From contig JAJRTP010000488.1 of assembly GCA_024278255.1 (NCBI GenBank), positions 1 through 28,019 on the forward strand: a stretch of 28,019 nucleotides of DNA. The letters run 5' to 3'. Of the stretch, positions 23,946-28,019 are shown in pieces (position 1 is the stretch's first letter; each line of letters opens with the position of its first letter). The notes below the pieces were generated by a model that worked only from the letters and a program-made list of their open reading frames with translations, made no database searches and was not told where the DNA came from. Source of the stretch: Chloroflexota bacterium (GTDB lineage: Bacteria > Chloroflexota > Anaerolineae > Promineifilales > Promineifilaceae). The translations under genes were made by a program, and so were the position numbers.

Positions 23946-24834
23946 TGTACTGGCGGCCCAGACTGTCCGCGTGTCCATGCGCCCATTCTGTCAGGCGCGT
24001 CTGGCCGGTCGGCGGCGTGTCCACGTAGAGTAGATCGGCCATCAGCCCCTCAATTTCCTCGCGGGTGATGATCACGTCATTGACCAGCCAGCCCATCACT
24101 TTACCGGCCCAGTAGCCCAGAGTTGGTGGGATGGAGACAATCGGCCGTTTCTTGCCAATGATCTCTCCCAGCGTTTGCGCCAGTTCCCGGTAAGTAAACG
24201 TCTCCGGCCCAATAGCATTCAGAATGATATTCTCCCGGCTGCGCCCCTGTTCCACCGCAATTTGAGCCAGATCGTCCACGTAAATCGGCTGCAATCGGTA
24301 CTGCCCATCGCCAAACACGCCAAAAACGGGGAATTTACGCAGCATCCAGGTGATGTTGTTGATAAGAATGTCCTCTTTGCCAAACAGCACGGTCGGCCGC
24401 AGGATAGCGTAGGAGAGGCCGGAATCAAGCAACGCTTGCTCCAACACCGCTTTCCCCTGAAAATACTCCAGCGGCGAATCCAGCGCCGGATTGGTGATGC
24501 TGACGTGAACCACGCGCTCCACACCCGCCGCTTTCGCCGCCGCAAACAGGGTCAGCGTGTTTTGCACCGCATCGGCGTGTTTGAACTGCTTGTGATTGAA
24601 GCGCACCCAGTAGGTGTTGTAAAGTACCGAAACGCCTTGCAGCGCTTCGGTTAGTTTGGCCGGATTGTCGAAGTTGAAGGGATGGACGGGGATACGGCCG
24701 TTAAACAAATTTTCCCTGTCCACCGAATTCGTCAACGTCATCACCCGCTCACCTCGTTCCAACAACCGCCGGGCAATGTACTGCCCCGAATAACCAAAAG
24801 CGCCGGTAACTACTTGTATATTCTTTTTCGTCAT
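23893..24834 (-). CDS. NAD(P)-binding protein, atypical SDR (NmrA/NDUFA9-like)
   Basis: A 313-aa Rossmann protein. The dinucleotide loop is VVTGAFGYSGQYIARRLL (G10xxG13xxG16), followed by VMTLTNS, VSVLYNTYWVRFNHKQF, HVSITNPALDSPLEYFQGKAVLEQAL and AILRPTVLFGKEDILINN. This set matches atypical SDRs related to NmrA and the NDUFA9/YbjT group, where the usual catalytic Tyr-Lys pair is often replaced; here Y-F-Q-G-K lies at that site. Substrate or partner is unknown, with quinone- or redox-linked roles known in relatives. It is the last gene of a three-gene operon and overlaps the preceding small membrane-protein stop as ATGA, so translation is coupled. It ends 53 nt inside the convergent membrane-protein gene. 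Confidence 0.84.
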   Translation of the reverse strand: MTKKNIQVVTGAFGYSGQYIARRLLERGERVMTLTNSVDRENLFNGRIPVHPFNFDNPAKLTEALQGVSVLYNTYWVRFNHKQFKHADAVQNTLTLFAAAKAAGVERVVHVSITNPALDSPLEYFQGKAVLEQALLDSGLSYAILRPTVLFGKEDILINNITWMLRKFPVFGVFGDGQYRLQPIYVDDLAQIAVEQGRSRENIILNAIGPETFTYRELAQTLGEIIGKKRPIVSIPPTLGYWAGKVMGWLVNDVIITREEIEGLMADLLYVDTPPTGQTRLTEWAHGHADSLGRQYTSELARRRDRQMAYASN

Positions 24835-25163
24835 GTGATCCTTCCTTGTTTATTTACCAGCCAAATTGCACTCAGAGCCGGAGAAAGAATGCCCAGTATT
24901 CCCAAAACCAAAATCACCCAGCCTACAATACCATTCTCAACATAATCTTGAGGAATACGGTAACTACTTGTTACCCCAAAAGAGAATATGCCTGCCCAAC
25001 TGGAGAGTATAATAAATAGGGCCAGCCCTAAGCCCGACAGAAAAACCGTCCCCCAAAAATATCGTGCTATCTGGGACATATTCGGCTTAACAAAAATGAT
25101 CAGCCCCACCAGAATCAAGAAGAAGATGAGGCTTGTAGCACAAAGATAAGTACCAATACACAT
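24831..25163 (-). CDS. Small three-segment membrane protein of unknown function
   Basis: A 110-aa hydrophobic protein from ATG 25163, chosen because AGGAGG lies 7 nt upstream; a TTG two codons earlier is a weaker start. Membrane segments are at about 7-26, 37-57 and 80-102, with a polar loop (SYRIPQDYVENG) before the last. It resembles no family I can name. It sits between the GbsR/MarR regulator and the NAD(P)-binding gene, 25 nt after the first and overlapping the second by 4 nt, so all three are probably made together. In such arrangements the membrane protein may be the response target of the regulator, but that is a guess. Confidence 0.75.
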   Translation of the reverse strand: MCIGTYLCATSLIFFLILVGLIIFVKPNMSQIARYFWGTVFLSGLGLALFIILSSWAGIFSFGVTSSYRIPQDYVENGIVGWVILVLGILGILSPALSAIWLVNKQGRIT

Positions 25164-25188
25164 TACCAACCTCCTGTTATCCCATTTT

Positions 25189-25734
25189 TCAGGATGATGA
25201 ATTCGTCGAGCGATTAAACAAGCGTTGAATTGTGCCAGACCGCAGTTCGTCCAGGGCGATAAGAGTAGACACCAGATTGTCCAGGGTATTGAAGAAGTTT
25301 TGCATGTTTTGCATCCGTTCCTGGTAAAACTGGGCTAATTCGGCATCTTCGGGGGTGGTTACGGCCGTGTCCGTCATTTCCATACTCTCTTGCACCGTAT
25401 TCAGCGCCTGAGCAAACTCATTCTGCTCCCGTTCCCGCAGCACACCGCGCACCACCTTCCAGAAATCCGTTTCCGCCACATAATAATCCTTGCGGTCGCC
25501 CAACTGGACGCGCTTGTGTACCATCCCCAGCCGTTCCAGCGTGCGTACATTGGTGCTGACAGACCCTTTCGTCACCCCTACCTGCGCTACTAAGTCATCC
25601 AACGACAGCGGTTCCGGCGACAGATACACCGCTCCGTAAATCGCCCCCATCGCTTTGGGAAAGCCCCAAAAATGGCTAATCCGGCTCATCCCCTGAATAA
25701 AATGTTCTCTGGCTTCCGCCAACTCGTCGTTCAT
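25189..25734 (-). CDS. GbsR/MarR family transcriptional regulator
   Basis: A 181-aa winged-helix regulator. The HTH lies at about 43-75 (LSLDDLVAQVGVTKGSVSTNVRTLERLGMV), followed by a wing KRVQLGDRKDYYVAE, and a long helical C-terminal half rich in Glu and Gln that should form the dimer. The starting HFIQGMSRISHFWGFPKAMGAIYGAVYLSPEPLS is typical of the GbsR subgroup, whose members control osmolyte or membrane-related genes. It heads an operon with a membrane protein and an NAD(P)-binding protein. A 10-bp-arm dyad covers its predicted transcription start, which points to self-repression (inference). GGAG lies about 10 nt before the ATG. Confidence 0.88.
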   Translation of the reverse strand: MNDELAEAREHFIQGMSRISHFWGFPKAMGAIYGAVYLSPEPLSLDDLVAQVGVTKGSVSTNVRTLERLGMVHKRVQLGDRKDYYVAETDFWKVVRGVLREREQNEFAQALNTVQESMEMTDTAVTTPEDAELAQFYQERMQNMQNFFNTLDNLVSTLIALDELRSGTIQRLFNRSTNSSS

Positions 25735-25753
25735 ATCATTCGCTCCATTCGTG

Positions 25754-25775
25754 ACGTTTAGTTCAAACTAAACGT
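25754..25775. promoter_or_regulatory. Operator dyad for the GbsR/MarR regulator (predicted)
   Basis: Perfect 10-bp arms ACGTTTAGTT (25754-25763) and AACTAAACGT (25766-25775) around CA. The dyad abuts the -10 box and covers the predicted start, 20 nt before the regulator's ATG. Size and symmetry fit a winged-helix dimer, and bound protein would block RNA polymerase. The site is seen; its ligand is inferred from position. Confidence 0.75.
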
Positions 25776-25804
25776 AGTATACAGTGATGAACAATGAATG
25801 TCAA
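25776..25804 (-). promoter_or_regulatory. Near-consensus sigma70 promoter of the regulator operon
   Basis: Minus strand: TTGACA (complement of 25799-25804), 17-nt spacer, TATACT (complement of 25776-25781). This is the strongest promoter match in the window and runs straight into the dyad at 25754-25775. Confidence 0.8.
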
Positions 25805-25857
25805 TACCCCGGTTGGCAGAATTGTCTACACAATTATTGGGCGCACAATTATAATTT

Positions 25858-27369
25858 TCAGACTAAAAATCCGGCGATGTGCTGGGCGATTTCTTCCCCC
25901 TTGTCCTCCTGGAGGAAGTGACCGGCATTGTGGATGATTGCTGCTTGGGCAGCGGGGAGCAATTTACGGAAGAACGTGTGCGCCCCGCCCAAAATCGGGT
26001 CCTTGTCGGAGAAAAGGATGAGCGCCGGCTTCTGCCATTCGCTGAGAACCGTGCGGGTACGCTTCATGGCAGCCATATCCGGCGAGACGGGAACCAGCGC
26101 GGGGAAGGCTCTGGCCCCGGCTTTGTACTGCTTGCCGGGAAAGGGGGCCTGGTAAGCGCGAATCACCTCTTTAGGCAGGCGGGTGACGGTGGCAATTTGC
26201 ATGATGAGGCCGATGGGCAGGATGGGCGATTTGACAGCAAAGGCACGCCAGGCGCGGAAGGCGAAGGAGGGCTGCTGCGCCCCGACGGGCAATGCCGTGT
26301 TCATAATGACCAGCCGGGCAAACCGTTCCGGCATCTCGGCCACGACACGCAGGCCAATCATACCGCCCCAATCCTGTACGACGATGGTGATCTCCCGCAA
26401 ATCCAACTGCTGAATGAACGCTTTGAGGGTGTTGGTGTGCATCTGGAAGGTGTAATCACTGACGCGGGTGTATTTGTCCGACTTGCCAAAGCCGATGAAG
26501 TCGGGGGCCAGAACACGGCCGTATTCACCCAACACCGGTATCATCTTCCGGTACAAATACGACCAGCTTGGCTCCCCATGCAAACACAAAATCGGCGGCC
26601 CGACTCCTTCGTCCACGTAATGCACCCGCGCCCCGCCAATTTCCATGTAGTGCGGGGCAAATGGGTAGCCGGGCAAATCGGTAAACCTCTCCTCCGGCGT
26701 GCGAATAAGGGGCGGCGGGTCGTTTGATTGAGATTGGAAGCTGATGGCCGTAAACCGCGCCACCCCCTCACCATCCTTCTGCAAAAGCAGCAGTTCCTCC
26801 ACACCCCGCCGCGCCGGCACAGCGTCATCCGGTATTTCCCGGTAGGCCAGGCTGAACTCGTGTTCAGAATATAGTTCGACGATGGCGTCCGGCTGCACCG
26901 TGTAGGGCGGCCCGCCGCCCCGCTTACCTATGGGAAAGGCCAGCATAATGAGCAGACCGCCCGGCTTCAGCAACCGGGCGCATAACGCGGCATATTCGCC
27001 ACGGCGGGACGGCAGGATGGCGCAAAAGCTGGTGTAGTCGAGAATGTAGTCGAAACGGCCGTTCCAACTCTCCGGCAGCGTAAAAAAGTCCGCCTGGACA
27101 ATTTCCACCGGGGCTTCCGGGTCAGCCATTTGCTGCATCGCCTGCACCGGTTCGTCGGCAAAGTCTACGGCCGTTACCGTAAAACCATGCCGGGCAAACA
27201 GCCGGGCGTCATAGCCCCGTCCCGCCCCCAGCGCCAGCATCTCGCCCGGCGGCAGGTGTCCCGATTGGGCCAGCCGGACAAACACCGGCGTTTCCCGGCC
27301 CAAATCCCAACGGGCACGGCCGTCTTCGTACATTTGATGCCAAAAATCAGGTTCGTTTACATAATCCAT
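25858..27369 (-). CDS. Fusion of a TPMT/halide-methyltransferase-like domain and a haloalkane dehalogenase
   Basis: A single 503-aa frame with two complete enzymes. Residues 1-205 form a class I methyltransferase of the TPMT group: FWHQMYEDGRARWDLGRETP (the W-D-L-G-R-x-T-P line shared with plant and bacterial halide/thiol methyltransferases), motif I LALGAGRGYDARLFARHG and acidic D69. Residues about 221-503 form a haloalkane dehalogenase (DhlA-like): LIRTPEERFTDLPGYPFAPHY at its usual N-terminus, HGEPSW (264-269, oxyanion hole), nucleophile D333 in VVQDWGG with halide-binding W334, acid D457 (SDKDPI) and base H484 (AGHFLQED). No internal ATG precedes the dehalogenase, so it is not two genes. 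The first half could make methyl halide from SAM and halide, or methylate thiols; the second hydrolyses alkyl halides (inference). A plain alpha/beta-hydrolase of the epoxide type is less likely. Confidence 0.87.
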   Translation of the reverse strand: MDYVNEPDFWHQMYEDGRARWDLGRETPVFVRLAQSGHLPPGEMLALGAGRGYDARLFARHGFTVTAVDFADEPVQAMQQMADPEAPVEIVQADFFTLPESWNGRFDYILDYTSFCAILPSRRGEYAALCARLLKPGGLLIMLAFPIGKRGGGPPYTVQPDAIVELYSEHEFSLAYREIPDDAVPARRGVEELLLLQKDGEGVARFTAISFQSQSNDPPPLIRTPEERFTDLPGYPFAPHYMEIGGARVHYVDEGVGPPILCLHGEPSWSYLYRKMIPVLGEYGRVLAPDFIGFGKSDKYTRVSDYTFQMHTNTLKAFIQQLDLREITIVVQDWGGMIGLRVVAEMPERFARLVIMNTALPVGAQQPSFAFRAWRAFAVKSPILPIGLIMQIATVTRLPKEVIRAYQAPFPGKQYKAGARAFPALVPVSPDMAAMKRTRTVLSEWQKPALILFSDKDPILGGAHTFFRKLLPAAQAAIIHNAGHFLQEDKGEEIAQHIAGFLV

Positions 27370-27438
27370 CGCAATTTACTCGCTGCGTCATATGTTTCTT
27401 ATTGTAACACTACCGTACCACCAGAGACACGGCCGTGA

Positions 27439-27454
27439 TGTGACAAAGATCACG
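27439..27454. promoter_or_regulatory. CRP/FNR-type binding site (predicted)
   Basis: TGTGA-CAAAGA-TCACG is a near-perfect match to the CRP consensus TGTGA-N6-TCACA. It lies between the divergent fusion gene (ATG 27369) and the small gene at 27556. A TATTCT box at 27500-27505 would put the dyad near -65 of the plus gene, a class I activator position. No CRP-family gene is in the window. Confidence 0.5.
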
Positions 27455-27555
27455 AAGGAATCCTGGCAAACAACGCTTCGAGCAAAAAGGGAATTGTGTT
27501 ATTCTTTGGGAGGTAATCAACGGCAACGGCCGTGCGCATACAAAAGTGGAGCAGT

Positions 27556-27876
27556 ATGATGACAGAAAAAACAACATCATTCCCCCAAGTCACCGTGCCC
27601 GTCACCGAAGAAGAATTTAACCAATTCCTCAATGACCACACCTACCTGCCGAGTTGTATGGTCATAGACAATAATGGCTTGTTTAGTTGTCGGGGCAACT
27701 GCCCCACGGGACTGGTCAGCGTGCGGTTCACCTACACAGACAAAGAACACAACCTGCAAGCAGAATGGTTTGCCTGTGCCCCCAGCGAAGAATACAAAAA
27801 ATTAGCCGTCAGAGCCATCCCTTCATCAGAAACAGAGCCGCCAAGAAACGTCAAATACATTGCCTACGCCCTCTAA
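27556..27876 (+). CDS. Small soluble protein of unknown function
   Basis: A 106-aa protein counted from ATG 27556; the frame also opens at a GTG (27532), but GGAG lies 5 nt before 27556 and 8 nt before the second ATG at 27559. I recognise no family. It is acidic and has four Cys: TYLPSCMVIDN, GLFSCRGNCPTG and WFACAP. The C-x-x-x-C pattern near residues 43-47 might bind metal or form disulfides. No signal peptide or membrane segment is seen. A CRP-like site and a weak TATTCT box lie upstream. It is convergent with the partial gene at 27907. Confidence 0.65.
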   Translation: MMTEKTTSFPQVTVPVTEEEFNQFLNDHTYLPSCMVIDNNGLFSCRGNCPTGLVSVRFTYTDKEHNLQAEWFACAPSEEYKKLAVRAIPSSETEPPRNVKYIAYAL

Positions 27877-27906
27877 AAGAGCTGAAAACTCCGGAAAACT
27901 AAAAAA

Positions 27907-28017
27907 TCATATTGCAAACGATAAAATGTCTTCCCATTCAGAGTCGGTTAGCTCTGACTGTTCACGCATCTGCTCGACATGGCGATGAATAAGCAGATTT
28001 CGAAGTCCTTCTAAAAA
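27907..28017 (-). CDS. C-terminal end of an unidentified protein (runs off the window)
   Basis: On the minus strand one frame is open from the window edge to TGA 27907-27909, giving 36 visible residues: LRNLLIHRHVEQMREQSELT, then DSEWEDILSFAI. It is helical, charged and without stops, while the other two minus frames have early stops. The last residues read like the end of a small helical or regulatory protein, but no family can be named. It is convergent with the small gene ending at 27876. Confidence 0.5.
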   Translation of the reverse strand, partial: FLEGLRNLLIHRHVEQMREQSELTDSEWEDILSFAI

Positions 28018-28019
28018 GA

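Larger units (their letters stand above)
28..27533. repeat. Dispersed palindromic octamer ACGGCCGT, 65 copies
   Basis: Counted by eye: 8 copies in 1-1560, 7 in 1561-10920 and 50 in 10921-28019. With the local base composition about 0.5 would be expected in the whole window. In coding DNA it is read most often as Thr-Ala-Val, also as Asn/Asp-Gly-Arg or Arg-Pro. Single-base variants (TCGGCCGT, GCGGCCGT) occur only a few times each. It is its own reverse complement, so orientation has no meaning. A dispersed signature like HIP1 (GCGATCGC) of cyanobacteria is the closest known parallel. Confidence 0.9.

Noticed and set aside
25826..25857. Direct repeat CACAATTAT and short inverted repeats after the fusion gene
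   Set aside because: Nine-nt repeats in an AT-rich spacer are expected by chance; no stable stem with a T run, so no terminator was called.
25879..26727. 282-codon open frame on the plus strand
   Set aside because: It is the antisense of the dehalogenase half of the fusion gene, has no family motif, and arises from GC-rich codon structure.

Overview
The window looks like chromosomal DNA of a free-living bacterium, most plausibly an uncultured Chloroflexota (Anaerolineae/Caldilineae type). That is inference from gene content: a large PTPS-related membrane protein with C-terminal beta-sandwich repeats, an EAD-NACHT-membrane protein, a secreted beta-repeat protein, a DUF1269 protein and a trans-3-hydroxyproline dehydratase. 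No rRNA, tRNA, CRISPR array, transposase or integrase was found. The clearest genome-wide signature is the palindrome ACGGCCGT, counted by eye 65 times in 28 kb (about one per 430 bp; roughly 0.5 expected by chance). It occurs in genes of every function and between genes.

Layout. (1) 1-10.9 kb is a cell-surface polysaccharide region: a partial NAD-dependent epimerase (minus), then GT4 glycosyltransferase, GT2 glycosyltransferase broken by an in-frame TGA, a second GT2 and a Wzx-like flippase (plus, tightly packed). After these come a sulfotransferase (minus, convergent), a zinc-ribbon methyltransferase, a secreted four-repeat beta protein, a lipoprotein and two more methyltransferases. From about 1.56 to 10.9 kb the DNA is AT-rich and poor in the octamer (7 copies in 9.4 kb), unlike both flanks, which suggests acquired or exchanged surface-glycan DNA. 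Together these genes could build, modify (methylate, sulfate) and export a surface glycan. (2) 10.9-16.1 kb: sugar-nucleotide epimerase, DUF1269 protein, FAD amine oxidase divergent from trans-3-hydroxy-L-proline dehydratase (probable imino/amino acid catabolism), and a C39-like/SH3/SH3 protein. (3) 16.1-19.7 kb: a 769-aa EAD-NACHT-membrane NTPase, the remnant of an esterase, and a PIN-domain toxin-antitoxin pair, a small conflict-type cluster. (4) 19.7-23.9 kb: a 1033-aa PTPS-related membrane protein and a 336-aa membrane protein. (5) 23.9-25.8 kb: an apparently autoregulated operon (GbsR/MarR regulator, small membrane protein, NAD(P)-binding protein) with a consensus promoter and a 10-bp-arm operator over the predicted start site. 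(6) 25.9-28 kb: a single-chain fusion of a TPMT/halide-methyltransferase-like domain with a complete haloalkane dehalogenase, a small unknown protein behind a CRP-like site, and a partial gene running off the end.

The points most worth following are the octamer, the methyltransferase-dehalogenase fusion, the EAD-NACHT-membrane protein, and two different heptanucleotide repeat arrays (one in a 5' leader, one in frame inside a coding gene). Promoter calls are consensus matches read by eye; transcription starts are inferred.
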